Of a DNA stretch of 64,000 bases, positions 35,976 to 45,349 are shown piece by piece (position 1 is the stretch's first letter; each line of letters begins with the position of its first letter). The translations under genes were made by a program, and so were the position numbers. Where the stretch lies: positions 1 through 64,000 of the forward strand of contig NZ_NFJL01000003.1 in the NCBI RefSeq assembly GCF_002159835.1, written 5' to 3'. Source of the stretch: Blautia sp. An249 (GTDB lineage Bacteria; Bacillota; Clostridia; Lachnospirales; Lachnospiraceae). The notes beneath the pieces are model-generated. The model was given only the letters and a program-made list of their open reading frames with translations. It was not told where the DNA came from and did not search any database.

Positions 35976-38069
35976 ATGGACGTTTATAGAACCGACCGAA
36001 TAAGAAATGTAGTTTTATTAGGTCATGGCGGAGCAGGAAAGACCACAGTAGTGGAGGCAATGGCATATTTAGCAGGTGTTACGAACCGGCTTGGAAAAGT
36101 GGAAGACGGTAATACCATAAGCGATTATGATAAAGAAGAAATGAAGAGACATTTTTCTATTTCCACAACTCTGGTACCAGTACCATGGAACAAAATGAAA
36201 GTCAACGTACTGGATACACCCGGATATTTTGATTTTGTGGGAGAAGTAGAAGAAGCCGTAAGCGCAGCAGGAGCCGCAATTATCGTGGTATCAGGAAAAG
36301 CCGGCGTACAGGTGGGAACACAGAAAGCCTGGGAGTTATGTGAAAAATACAAACTTCCCCGTATGATTTTTGTAACAGACATGGACGTGGACGATGTCAG
36401 CTACCGGAAAGTAGTAGAAGACCTTACTGAATTATATGGAAAGAGAATTGCGCCTCTGCATTTCCCCATTCGTGAAGACGGAAAATTCGTGGGATACGTA
36501 AACGTGGTAAAACAGGCCGGAAGAAAATACGTGGATAAAGCCGGAAAACAGGAATGCCCGGTTCCGGAACATCTTCAGGAATACCTGGATAAATATCATG
36601 AAATCTTAATGGAATCTGTGGCAGAAACCAGTGAGGAATTCATGGAAAGATATTTTGAGGGAGATGAATTTTCTGTTACAGAAGTATCCGCTGCATTAGC
36701 CAATAATATTCAGGACGGAAGCATTGTTCCGGTATGTATGGGATCCCCAATCAACCTGCGGGGCGTATCCAATCTTCTGGATGATATTTGCGGTTACTTC
36801 CCCGGACCGGATAAACGGGAATGCAAAGGAATCATGCAGAAGACCAACGAAATTTTCTCTGCGGACTATGATTTCACAAAAGCAAAATCTGCTTATGTAT
36901 GGAAAACTATCGTAGATCCTTTCCTGGGTAAATATTCCCTGGTGAAAGTGGCATCGGGCGTTATTAAATCCGACGACGTTCTGTATAATACAGAAAAAGG
37001 AACAGAAGAGAAACTGAATAAGCTGTATGTGCTGGAAGGTTCCAAACCGGTGGAAGTTCCGGAGCTGCATGCGGGGGATATTGGAGCAATTGCAAAATTA
37101 AACAGCGTACAGACCGGAGATACTTTATCTACCAAGGCAAATCCAATCCTGTATCCGAAGACAGCCATTTCCGTTCCTTATACATATAAGAGATACCGTG
37201 CAAAGAACAAAGGAGATGAAGATAAGATCTCCCAGGCACTGGCAAAAATGATGAGCGAAGATCTGACCATCCGCAATGTGAACGATTCTGCCAACCGCCA
37301 GACTCTTCTCTATGGTATGGGCGAGCAGCATCTGGATATTATCTGCAGCAAATTAAAAGAGCGCTACAGAGTGGAAATTGAGCTTTCCAAACCGAAGGTT
37401 CCTTTCCGTGAGACTATCCGCAAAAATTCCGATGTGGAAGGCAAACATAAAAAACAGTCCGGAGGACACGGACAGTATGGTCATGTAAAGATGCGTTTTG
37501 AGCCGTCCGGCGATCTGGAGACTCCATACATCTTTGAACAGGTTGTAGTGGGCGGAGCCGTTCCCAAGAACTACTTCCCGGCAGTGGAAAAAGGTCTTCA
37601 GGAATGTGTACAGAAAGGACCACTGGCCGCATATCCTGTAGTAGGAGTGAAAGCTACCTTATATGACGGTTCTTATCATACCGTAGACTCTTCCGAAATG
37701 GCCTTTAAGATGGCAACTATTTTAGCGTTTAAGAAGGGATTTATGGAGGCATCTCCGGTTCTTCTGGAACCGATTGTATCTATGAAAGTAACAGTTCCGG
37801 ATAAATATACCGGAGACGTTATGGGCGATTTGAATAAGCGCCGTGGCCGTGTTCTGGGAATGTCCCCGGAAAAGAGCGGTCTTACTGTAATAGAAGCAGA
37901 TGTACCAATGCTTGAGATATACGGTTATTCCACAGATTTGCGCTCCATGACCGGCGGAAGCGGAGAATTTTCTTATGAATTCGCCCGCTACGAGCAGGCT
38001 CCAAATGATATTCAGGAGAAAGAGATTGCCGCAAGAGCAAGCAAAGTGGAAGAAGGAGCAGACGATTAA
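35976..38069 (+). CDS. Elongation factor G-like GTPase (EF-G paralogue)
   Basis: A 697-aa translational GTPase of EF-G domain order: G domain with P-loop GHGGAGKT (residues 16-23) and G3 DTPGY, domain II, then III-V ending in SGEFSYEFARYEQAP. The G4 guanine-recognition motif, NKxD in classical EF-G, reads TDMD at residues 133-136. This fits the EF-G2/EF-G-like subgroup common in Clostridia, and the gene is not in a str operon with rpsL/rpsG. It may therefore be a specialised factor and not the main translocase. GGGAGGT precedes the start. Confidence 0.88.
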   Translation: MDVYRTDRIRNVVLLGHGGAGKTTVVEAMAYLAGVTNRLGKVEDGNTISDYDKEEMKRHFSISTTLVPVPWNKMKVNVLDTPGYFDFVGEVEEAVSAAGAAIIVVSGKAGVQVGTQKAWELCEKYKLPRMIFVTDMDVDDVSYRKVVEDLTELYGKRIAPLHFPIREDGKFVGYVNVVKQAGRKYVDKAGKQECPVPEHLQEYLDKYHEILMESVAETSEEFMERYFEGDEFSVTEVSAALANNIQDGSIVPVCMGSPINLRGVSNLLDDICGYFPGPDKRECKGIMQKTNEIFSADYDFTKAKSAYVWKTIVDPFLGKYSLVKVASGVIKSDDVLYNTEKGTEEKLNKLYVLEGSKPVEVPELHAGDIGAIAKLNSVQTGDTLSTKANPILYPKTAISVPYTYKRYRAKNKGDEDKISQALAKMMSEDLTIRNVNDSANRQTLLYGMGEQHLDIICSKLKERYRVEIELSKPKVPFRETIRKNSDVEGKHKKQSGGHGQYGHVKMRFEPSGDLETPYIFEQVVVGGAVPKNYFPAVEKGLQECVQKGPLAAYPVVGVKATLYDGSYHTVDSSEMAFKMATILAFKKGFMEASPVLLEPIVSMKVTVPDKYTGDVMGDLNKRRGRVLGMSPEKSGLTVIEADVPMLEIYGYSTDLRSMTGGSGEFSYEFARYEQAPNDIQEKEIAARASKVEEGADD

Positions 38070-38106
38070 TACAGTTTTATTTCTTTGAAATTGGGGGATT
38101 TTATAG

Positions 38107-38134
38107 AAGGCTGCCGCAGTAGTGCGACAGCCTT
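38107..38134 (+). terminator. Terminator after the EF-G paralogue
   Basis: AAGGCTGCCGCA and TGCGACAGCCTT form a stem with one C-A mismatch. Only a short, distant T run (GTTTTT) follows. Confidence 0.65.
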
Positions 38135-38246
38135 CCGTATGTTTTTCTCCTGGAAAATATTTATAGAATCTTAATTGTATTTCTACGGGAAAAATGATAC
38201 CATAGAAGGGCTTTTAAGATAAAAGACGAAAAGAAAGAAGGAGACT

Positions 38247-39944
38247 ATGAAAAGTAAAAAAGGAAAGATCATTGCCGTTTTAGCTGTTCTGATTATTGCG
38301 GGAATTTATTACTACGTGACGATTCCTGCGATTAACATTCACGCCACAGGTTTCTGGATTTTCCTGATTGCACTGTTGGTATTATGTCTGTTTCTTTACG
38401 GCATCCGGAAAGTGCGCTCTCCGGAAGAATTTAAAACCAATAAGGTAATCAAAGCCGGCCTCGGAATCATTGTGGCCGTAGTGGCCGTCTATTTAATCGG
38501 GACACTGTTGTCTTCCCCGATTATAAATGCAAAGAAATACCGGGAACTGATAACTCCTGAGACCAGTGATTTCACAGAAGATATTGAGCAGATCAGCTAC
38601 AATCAGATTCCTATTTTAGACAAGGACTCTGCCACACTTCTGGGAAACAGGAAGATGGGAAGCATGGTGGATATGGTATCCCAGTTCGAAGTAAGTTCCA
38701 TTTACTCCCAGATTAATTATCAGGGGAGACCGGTGCGTGTAACGCCTCTTACCTATGCAAGCCCCATTAAATGGCTGACCAATCAGAAAGAGGGAATTCC
38801 GGCTTACATCACCATTGACATGACAACCCAGAATACAGAACTGGTGAAGTTAAAAGAAGGAATGAAATATACGGAATCGGAATATTTTAACCGGAATATT
38901 TACCGGCATTTAAGATTCCGTTATCCAACTTACATTTTCGATCAGATCAGTTTTGAAATTGATGAAGAGGGAACTCCGTTCTGGATCTGTCCGGTGAAAG
39001 AATATACTATCGGCTTATTCGGCGGCCAGACCATCGGAAAAGTGGTTCTGTGCAACGCTGTAACCGGTGAATGTACGGATATGGATGTGGAAGACTGCCC
39101 TACCTGGATAGACCGGGTTTATCCGGCGGATCTTCTCATTGAGATGTATGATTATCACGGAGAATTAATTAACGGATTTTTCAACAGCGTTTTCGGACAG
39201 AAAGGCTGTCTGAAAACAACGGAAGGATATAATTACCTGGCCATTGACGATGATGTCTGGGTGTATACCGGAGTTACTTCTGTAAGCGGCGATAAATCCA
39301 ATGTGGGATTTGTGCTGATGAATCAGCGAACCAGAGAAACGAAATACTATGAAATCCCGGGAGCGGAAGAATTTTCCGCCATGGAATCTGCGGAAGGGCA
39401 GGTGCAGAACCTGGCGTATACCGCAGCCTTCCCTCTGCTTTTAAACATCGCAGACGAACCCACATATCTGATTGCATTAAAGGATAATGCCGGTCTGGTG
39501 AAAAAGTATGCTATGGTAAACATCCAGAAATATCAGAACGTGGCAATCGGAGATACGGTTTCCCAGTGTGAGGAGAAATATCTGGAACTTCTGGTAGACA
39601 ATGGAATGCTGGATGATGAGAAAGCGGCTCAGTCGTCAGAAGAAAAAGAAGCAAAAGGAGTGATTTCCCGGATGGCCCAGGCGGTCGTGGAGGGAAATAC
39701 CCATTATTATCTGATGCTGGAAAATGAGGATCGCATATATGATGTTCCTATTACCGATTTTCTGGGAATTGTAAAATACGATGTGGGAGATACGATTACT
39801 CTTACTTACATTGAGGGAGAACCGGCCTGTGAAGTGACCTCTGTTACCGGAGCCTCCGGGGATGCCCGGGCGGAAATAGAAACAGAGAGTACAGAAGAGG
39901 AAACAGACGAAACAGCCGCAGAAAGCGAAGAAACACAATCCTAG
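38247..39944 (+). CDS. Large membrane-anchored protein of unknown function
   Basis: A 565-aa protein. Three N-terminal helices are visible (IIAVLAVLIIAGIYYYV, FWIFLIALLVLCLFLYGI and AGLGIIVAVVAVYLIGTLL), followed by a soluble part of about 450 residues that should lie outside the membrane, and an acidic Glu/Thr tail. I recall similar proteins in Lachnospiraceae annotated as CvpA-related, but no motif supports a function. It is a single gene with GAAGGAG before the ATG, followed by a family B repeat. Confidence 0.75.
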   Translation: MKSKKGKIIAVLAVLIIAGIYYYVTIPAINIHATGFWIFLIALLVLCLFLYGIRKVRSPEEFKTNKVIKAGLGIIVAVVAVYLIGTLLSSPIINAKKYRELITPETSDFTEDIEQISYNQIPILDKDSATLLGNRKMGSMVDMVSQFEVSSIYSQINYQGRPVRVTPLTYASPIKWLTNQKEGIPAYITIDMTTQNTELVKLKEGMKYTESEYFNRNIYRHLRFRYPTYIFDQISFEIDEEGTPFWICPVKEYTIGLFGGQTIGKVVLCNAVTGECTDMDVEDCPTWIDRVYPADLLIEMYDYHGELINGFFNSVFGQKGCLKTTEGYNYLAIDDDVWVYTGVTSVSGDKSNVGFVLMNQRTRETKYYEIPGAEEFSAMESAEGQVQNLAYTAAFPLLLNIADEPTYLIALKDNAGLVKKYAMVNIQKYQNVAIGDTVSQCEEKYLELLVDNGMLDDEKAAQSSEEKEAKGVISRMAQAVVEGNTHYYLMLENEDRIYDVPITDFLGIVKYDVGDTITLTYIEGEPACEVTSVTGASGDARAEIETESTEEETDETAAESEETQS

Positions 39945-39964
39945 TACAAAAGACAGGAAAAAGC

Positions 39965-40040
39965 GTAACTATTCAGCCATGCATCTCGGATTCTCGCAGC
40001 TGCCGCTGCTCTACCGCCGCTTACCCGGCTGAATAGTTAC
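39965..40040. repeat. Palindromic repeat, family B short copy
   Basis: A 76-base element with perfect 14-base inverted ends GTAACTATTCAGCC and GGCTGAATAGTTAC. Its first 70 bases match 7034-7103 with three differences. It lies just before the leuS promoter. Confidence 0.75.
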
Positions 40041-40069
40041 GAAAAAGCCACAAAATCTCAGGTTAATAC

Positions 40070-40098
40070 TTGACAAACAGACAACCGCTCGTTAAAAT
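40070..40098 (+). promoter_or_regulatory. leuS promoter
   Basis: TTGACA 40070-40075 and TAAAAT 40093-40098, spacer 17, the same boxes and spacing as the pheST promoter. Confidence 0.75.
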
Positions 40099-40104
40099 GA
40101 CAAT

Positions 40105-40371
40105 AGTTTTACAGGAGAAAGGCAAGGAAAAGGAAGAGTAAAAAACGGATGTCTTTCAGAGAGCTGCCGGCAGGTGCAAGGCAGCAGCGGAAGTTTTTGA
40201 ACTGGCCTTTGAGCTTCACTGCCGAAAAGAAGAGTAGGCAGCGGCGGTTATTTCCCCGTTATCGGAAAATGAGTGCGTCTGTTGAGAAAGAAGACAGATG
40301 AATTAGAGTGGTACCACGGAAAATTAAGCCCTTTCGTCTCTAAGAGATTAGCGACAGAGGGCTTCTTTTTT
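40105..40371 (+). promoter_or_regulatory. T-box leader of leuS
   Basis: T-box core AGAGTGGTACCACGG at about 40305-40319 is followed by a terminator hairpin (AAGCCCTTTCGTC at 40326-40338 against the arm ending AGAGGGCTT at 40364) and a T run. The gene downstream is leuS, so the effector should be uncharged tRNA-Leu. A CTT triplet at 40214-40216 is a candidate specifier codon. The structure was not folded. Confidence 0.9.
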
Positions 40372-40399
40372 CTTATTTTATAATTCAGGAGGAGAAGTC

Positions 40400-42814
40400 A
40401 TGAGTGTACCTTACAATCATAAAGCGATTGAAGCAAAATGGCGTACAAACTGGGAAAAAAATCCGGTAAACGTCAATGATGGAAAAAAACCGAAATATTA
40501 CTGTCTGGATATGTTTCCATACCCTTCCGGCAATGGATTACATGTAGGACACTGGAGAGGATATGTAATTTCAGACGTATGGAGCCGTTATAAAATGCTG
40601 CAGGGATATTATCTGATTCATCCCATGGGATGGGACGCTTTCGGACTGCCCGCAGAAAACTACGCAATTAAAATGGGCGTTCATCCGGCCAAATCAACGG
40701 CTCAGAACGTGGCAAATATTAAGAAACAGATTAATGACATTGCCGCTATTTATGACTGGGATATGGAAGTCAACACCACAGATCCCAATTTCTATAAATG
40801 GACCCAGTGGATTTTCGTAAAGATGTTCAAAGAAGGACTGGCTTACGAAAAAGAATTCCCCATTAACTGGTGTCCGTCCTGTAAAACAGGACTGGCCAAT
40901 GAAGAAGTGGTAAACGGCTGCTGCGAACGCTGCGGCGCTACGGTTACCAAGAAAAATCTCCGTCAGTGGATGCTTCGTATTACCAAATATGCGGACCGTC
41001 TTTTAAATGATCTGGATAAACTGGACTGGCCGGAGAAAGTAAAGAAGATGCAGACGGACTGGATTGGAAAATCTTATGGTGCGGAGGTAGATTTCCCGGT
41101 AGAAGGAAGAGAGGAAAAGATTACCGTATACACCACAAGACCAGATACCCTCCATGGAGCCACCTTTATGGTACTGGCGCCGGAGCATAAGCTGGCAGCC
41201 TCTCTGGCAACCCCGGAGAACAAAGAAGCCGTAGAAAAATACATTTATGATGCTTCTATGAAATCCAATGTGGATCGTCTTCAGGATAAAGAAAAGACAG
41301 GTGTATTTACCGGAACCTATGCCATCAATCCTTTAAACGGAGCGAAGGTTCCCATCTGGCTTTCCGATTACGTACTGGCCGACTATGGTACAGGAGCCAT
41401 TATGTGCGTACCTGCCCATGACGACCGCGACTTTGAATTTGCAACGAAATTCCAGATTCCGATTATTCAGGTAATTGCAAAAGACGGAAAAGAAATCGAA
41501 AATATGACAGAAGCTTACACAGAAGCTTCCGGAACCATGATCAATTCCGGAGAGTGGAACGGCATGGAATCCGCTGTTCTGAAAAAAGAAGCTCCGGCCA
41601 TGATCGAAGAGAGAGGAATCGGAAGAAAGACTGTAAATTACAAACTCCGCGACTGGGTATTCTCCCGTCAGCGTTATTGGGGAGAGCCGATTCCGATTAT
41701 TCACTGTCCTAAGTGCGGAGCTGTTCCCGTACCGGAAGAAGAGCTTCCGTTAACCCTTCCGGAGGTAGACAGCTACCAGCCTACCGGAACCGGAGAATCC
41801 CCCCTGGCAGCCATTGACGAGTGGGTAAATACCACCTGCCCGTGCTGCGGATCTCCTGCCAAGAGAGAGACAAACACCATGCCTCAGTGGGCCGGATCTT
41901 CCTGGTATTTCCTGCGATACGTGGATAATAAGAATGATAAAGAACTAGTATCCAAGGAAAAAGCAGATAAGTATCTTCCGGTAGATATGTATATCGGAGG
42001 AGTAGAACACGCAGTTCTTCATCTTCTGTATTCCAGATTCTATACCAAGTTTTTATATGATATTGGAGCAATTGACTTTGACGAGCCGTTCCATAAGCTG
42101 TTTAACCAGGGTATGATTACCGGTAAAAACGGAATCAAGATGAGTAAATCCAAAGGAAATGTGGTATCCCCGGACGATCTGGTAAGAGACTACGGCTGTG
42201 ACTCCCTGCGTATGTATGAATTATTCGTAGGACCGCCGGAACTGGATGCAGAGTGGGATGACCGCGGAATCGACGGCGTATACCGTTTCTTAAAACGTTT
42301 CTGGACTCTGGCCTGCGACAGCATTGAAAAGAATCCGGCAGAGACAAAAGAGATGGTAAAAATCCGCCATAAAATGGTGTATGATATTACCCAGCGTCTG
42401 GAAAGCTTCAGCCTGAATACGGTTATCTCCGGTTTTATGGAATATACCAATAAGATGATGGAGATTGCAAAGAAAGAAGGCGGAATGGATCTGGAGACTA
42501 TCAGGACGGCAACCATTCTTCTTGCGCCGTTCGCACCTCACATTGCAGAAGAACTCTGGGAGAAACTGGGAAATACAGATTCTGTTTTCCATACCCAGTG
42601 GCCAAAAGCAGACGAAGAGGCAATGAAAGACGATGAAATCAAGGTGCCGGTACAGATTAACGGAAAGACAAAAGCCGTAATTGAAATCCCGGCAGAAAGC
42701 TCCAGGGAAGAAGCCATTGCAAAGGGAAAAGAAGCCATTGCAGATAAGCTGACTGGAAATGTAATAAAAGAAATTTACGTACCAAAGAAAATTATTAATA
42801 TTGTTATGAAATAA
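40400..42814 (+). CDS. leuS: Leucine--tRNA ligase
   Basis: LeuRS charges tRNA-Leu. The 804-aa length is normal for the bacterial class I enzyme. The HIGH-type motif is MFPYPSGNGLHVGHWRGY, the Cys-rich zinc region is WCPSCKTGLANEEV, the CP1 editing domain includes TTRPDTLHGATFMVLAPEH, and the KMSKS loop is GIKMSKSKGN. AGGAGGAG precedes the ATG, which comes right behind the T-box terminator. A hairpin with a T run ends the unit. Confidence 0.97.
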   Translation: MSVPYNHKAIEAKWRTNWEKNPVNVNDGKKPKYYCLDMFPYPSGNGLHVGHWRGYVISDVWSRYKMLQGYYLIHPMGWDAFGLPAENYAIKMGVHPAKSTAQNVANIKKQINDIAAIYDWDMEVNTTDPNFYKWTQWIFVKMFKEGLAYEKEFPINWCPSCKTGLANEEVVNGCCERCGATVTKKNLRQWMLRITKYADRLLNDLDKLDWPEKVKKMQTDWIGKSYGAEVDFPVEGREEKITVYTTRPDTLHGATFMVLAPEHKLAASLATPENKEAVEKYIYDASMKSNVDRLQDKEKTGVFTGTYAINPLNGAKVPIWLSDYVLADYGTGAIMCVPAHDDRDFEFATKFQIPIIQVIAKDGKEIENMTEAYTEASGTMINSGEWNGMESAVLKKEAPAMIEERGIGRKTVNYKLRDWVFSRQRYWGEPIPIIHCPKCGAVPVPEEELPLTLPEVDSYQPTGTGESPLAAIDEWVNTTCPCCGSPAKRETNTMPQWAGSSWYFLRYVDNKNDKELVSKEKADKYLPVDMYIGGVEHAVLHLLYSRFYTKFLYDIGAIDFDEPFHKLFNQGMITGKNGIKMSKSKGNVVSPDDLVRDYGCDSLRMYELFVGPPELDAEWDDRGIDGVYRFLKRFWTLACDSIEKNPAETKEMVKIRHKMVYDITQRLESFSLNTVISGFMEYTNKMMEIAKKEGGMDLETIRTATILLAPFAPHIAEELWEKLGNTDSVFHTQWPKADEEAMKDDEIKVPVQINGKTKAVIEIPAESSREEAIAKGKEAIADKLTGNVIKEIYVPKKIINIVMK

Positions 42815-42830
42815 AAGCAGAAAGAAAAGA

Positions 42831-42866
42831 CGCTGATTCATTAAGAATCAGCGACTTTCTTTTTTA
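42831..42866 (+). terminator. leuS terminator
   Basis: CGCTGATTC (42831-42839) and GAATCAGCG (42845-42853) form a perfect 9-bp stem; a T-rich tail follows. Confidence 0.88.
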
Positions 42867-42951
42867 GTGGTGTGCCTGGCAGCGCACGTTTCCAAACGGG
42901 TGAAACTAGAGGTATTAGAATTTAAAGGATAGCAGGAGTGGAAAGTCACAG

Positions 42952-42990
42952 TTGACAATTTTCTTCCAAAATGTTATTTTGTGAATAACA
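42952..42990 (+). promoter_or_regulatory. rrf2 promoter with autoregulatory operator
   Basis: TTGACA 42952-42957 and TATTTT 42975-42980, spacer 17. The -10 box is covered by the inverted repeat TGTTATT-N5-AATAACA (42972-42990), the same palindrome found twice at the promoter of the downstream operon. Confidence 0.78.
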
Positions 42991-43021
42991 AGAAGTTTAT
43001 AAAATACATAGAGGAGGGAAA

Positions 43022-43462
43022 ATGAAATTTTCAACAAAATTAAGTGACGCGGTGCATGTCATGGCCTTTATTGTGATCAATCCCACAATGGATCTGAGCA
43101 GTACGGCTATTGCGAAAAGCATCCATACAAATCCGGGATATGTCCGCCAGCTTATGATGCTTCTAAAAAAAGCGGGCTTGCTGTCCGGGACACGGGGGAA
43201 AGCCAAACCGGTACTTCTGCGTGAACCGGAAAAGATATCTTTGCTGGATGTCTATCGGGCGATTGAAGGGAGTAAACCACTGTTGCATTTGGACACGCAT
43301 ACAAATCCGGAATGTGCCGCGGGAGTCAATATTCAGCTTGCTCTGCAGCGATACTATGATGAGATACAACAAACTGCAGAGCGGGAAATGGAACAGATCA
43401 CATTAGCAGATATTATTCGGGAATATTATAGCAGATTAGAAACAGGTGAATCTTTGTATTAG
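43022..43462 (+). CDS. Rrf2-family transcriptional regulator
   Basis: A 146-aa winged-helix regulator (KLSDAVHVMAFIVINP, recognition region STAIAKSIHTNPGYVRQLMMLLKKAGLL). A single Cys at about residue 100 (TNPECAAGVNIQ) stands where Rrf2 proteins such as IscR keep cluster-ligand cysteines. With only one Cys an Fe-S cluster is doubtful, and redox or ligand sensing is possible. It is probably autoregulated through the TGTTATT-N5-AATAACA site. The same site flanks the promoter of the next operon, its likely target. Confidence 0.9.
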   Translation: MKFSTKLSDAVHVMAFIVINPTMDLSSTAIAKSIHTNPGYVRQLMMLLKKAGLLSGTRGKAKPVLLREPEKISLLDVYRAIEGSKPLLHLDTHTNPECAAGVNIQLALQRYYDEIQQTAEREMEQITLADIIREYYSRLETGESLY

Positions 43463-43490
43463 AGAAAAAGCAAAGATTCACCTGTTTTTT
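43441..43490 (+). terminator. rrf2 terminator overlapping the gene end
   Basis: AACAGGTGAATCTTTG (43441-43456) and CAAAGATTCACCTGTT (43471-43486) pair perfectly over 16 bp, followed by T. The stop codon TAG lies in the loop. Confidence 0.9.
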
Positions 43491-43497
43491 ATGGGAA

Positions 43498-43586
43498 ATA
43501 TAATGTTATTTTTAAAATAACATTATATTGACAAAGAGGGTTTTAAGCGTTATACTGTTGGAAAAGATGTTAATTTAAAAATAACA
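43498..43586 (+). promoter_or_regulatory. Rrf2-controlled promoter with two operators
   Basis: TTGACA 43528-43533, 17 bases, TATACT 43551-43556. Site 2, TGTTATT-N5-AATAACA at 43504-43522, extends to a 13-bp-arm palindrome (43498-43528) ending at the -35 box. Site 3, TGTTAAT-N5-AATAACA at 43568-43586, lies just after the expected start. Binding at both would block the promoter. Confidence 0.82.
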
Positions 43587-43653
43587 TTATGAGATAAAAA
43601 GAGTCTAAACTATGGGTTCCAGAAAATAATACAAAAGAAGAGTCAAAGATAGA

Positions 43654-43770
43654 ATGTTGAACTTGGGAAAACGGAAACTTTCGATGGAGGAAAAATTGAA
43701 AGTTGCATTGAGCCTAGCTGATGGCAGCTTTTATGAATTGGCAGCAGAAAGGGCAAAAAATTATGAATGA
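43654..43770 (+). CDS. 38-codon ORF before the flavoprotein
   Basis: MLNLGKRKLSMEEKLKVALS... runs 38 codons to TGA 43768-43770 and overlaps the start of the flavoprotein gene (43763) by 8 bases. No convincing ribosome binding site is seen for it. It could be a coupled leader peptide or the remnant of a larger gene. No family recognised. Confidence 0.3.
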   Translation: MLNLGKRKLSMEEKLKVALSLADGSFYELAAERAKNYE

Positions 43771-45349
43771 AACCATTATTATTATAGGTGCGGGATTTGG
43801 GGGACTGTCCGCAGCCCTTACATTGGCGGAGAGAGACTGCAAATGTGTTTTAGTTTCCAGGCAGCCGTCAGAACGGGCGCAGTCCGTGCTGGCGGAGGGT
43901 GGAATCAGCGGAGCGCTCTCCCAGGATGCAGAGGATATTTTTTCTCATTATCAGGATACGATGAAAGCAGGATGTGATTTGGCGGATAGCGATGCAGTGC
44001 GGCGTATGGTACAATTCGCACCGGAAATCATCCGGCAGTTAAAAGCATTGGGGGCACCTTTTCAGATGGAAAGCGGAACTGCGGCATTGAGAAAGTTGGG
44101 TGGACATAGCCGGGCACGTACCAGTTTTGCAGGAAACAGTACGGGAAAGGTTATTATGACAGCGTTAATTGATGAAGTGAGAAAAAAAGAGGTTCTGGGA
44201 ATTGTGGAACGACTGCCGCATCATGTTTTTGAGAGTCTGCTTCTGGATGGAGAGAACTGTCAGGGTTGTATCATACGCGATTGTTATTCTGGACAGAAAA
44301 TGACATTATATGGATCGGTGATTTTAGCATCTGGCGGTATGAGCGGCCTGTTTCCGGGAAAGGCAACAGGCGGGCTGGAAAATGACGGGAACGTAACGGC
44401 ATCTGTATTTCGCCAGGGAGTAGAATTGGGGAATTTAGAATTTATCCAATACCACCCTACTGCGGTTACAGGCGCCGGGAAGAAGTTGCTGGTCAGCGAA
44501 TCTGCCAGAAGCCATGGTGGAAGGTTATTTATAAAACGAGGAACGGAAAACTGGTATTTTCTGGAGGATTTTTATGGACCGGAAGGGAATTTGGTTACGA
44601 GGGACACGGCGGTGAAAAAGATGCAGGAGGTCAGTGAAAGAGAGGATTGTGAGCTTCCCATCTATTTAGATATGACGGGAATTAACAAAAAAGTATGGGA
44701 AGAACAGCTTTTTGAGCTTCGGGGTATGTGTGAAAAGTTCTTGGGAATAAATCCCCAAAAAGATTCTGTTCCAGTGGAACCTGCAATTCACTATTTCATG
44801 GGCGGCATTTTAGCAGATAAAAATCACCGCACGAATAAAAAATTTTTATATGCAGCGGGAGAATGTGCCTGCCAGTACCACGGGGCTAATCGATTAGGCG
44901 GTAATTCTATCTTAGGTGCGATTTATGGAGGACAAAAAGCAGCAGAGACAGCGGTATCGGAAATCCGGCAATTTAAAATGCAAAGAATTGAGGATGATAC
45001 CGGTTATTTTTCGGCACCAGAAGCTATGGATAAGGCAAAGCGCTTAGGAGAAATTCTTGAAAAGTGTATGGGGATTATGAGGAATGAAGATAGGTTGCGG
45101 AGCGCTTTGTGCGAATTGGAAGAATGGTTTGTAAAGACAGATTCATGGGTGATTCAGAATAAATTGCTTCTGGGAATTGCTATGGTGAAGTCGGCACTGG
45201 AGAGAAGAGAGAGCAGAGGTGCTCATTGGAGAGCAGATTATCCTAGGGAAGAAAAAGACTTTCAGAGGATTACGGTTGCCCGGTTTGAGAAGGGAAAGGT
45301 GAAAATTCTGTTTCGTAAGATTAGTGAAGACGAGGTGGATGTAGGATGA
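43763..45349 (+). CDS. FAD-dependent fumarate reductase/succinate dehydrogenase-type flavoprotein
   Basis: A 528-aa flavoprotein of the FrdA/SdhA/NadB superfamily. The FAD loop is TIIIIGAGFGGLSAAL, the central region has GNLEFIQYHPTAVTG and SESARSHGGRLF, and the FAD-binding C-terminal part has EPAIHYFMGGI and CQYHGANRLGGNSILGAIYGG. The SHT-type His that binds FAD covalently in FrdA/SdhA is replaced (AQSVLAEGGIS), so FAD is probably not covalent, as in NadB. I start at 43763 with AAAGGG upstream. The Fe-S gene overlaps by 4 bases, and no membrane-anchor gene follows, so the complex may be soluble. Confidence 0.85.
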   Translation: MNETIIIIGAGFGGLSAALTLAERDCKCVLVSRQPSERAQSVLAEGGISGALSQDAEDIFSHYQDTMKAGCDLADSDAVRRMVQFAPEIIRQLKALGAPFQMESGTAALRKLGGHSRARTSFAGNSTGKVIMTALIDEVRKKEVLGIVERLPHHVFESLLLDGENCQGCIIRDCYSGQKMTLYGSVILASGGMSGLFPGKATGGLENDGNVTASVFRQGVELGNLEFIQYHPTAVTGAGKKLLVSESARSHGGRLFIKRGTENWYFLEDFYGPEGNLVTRDTAVKKMQEVSEREDCELPIYLDMTGINKKVWEEQLFELRGMCEKFLGINPQKDSVPVEPAIHYFMGGILADKNHRTNKKFLYAAGECACQYHGANRLGGNSILGAIYGGQKAAETAVSEIRQFKMQRIEDDTGYFSAPEAMDKAKRLGEILEKCMGIMRNEDRLRSALCELEEWFVKTDSWVIQNKLLLGIAMVKSALERRESRGAHWRADYPREEKDFQRITVARFEKGKVKILFRKISEDEVDVG

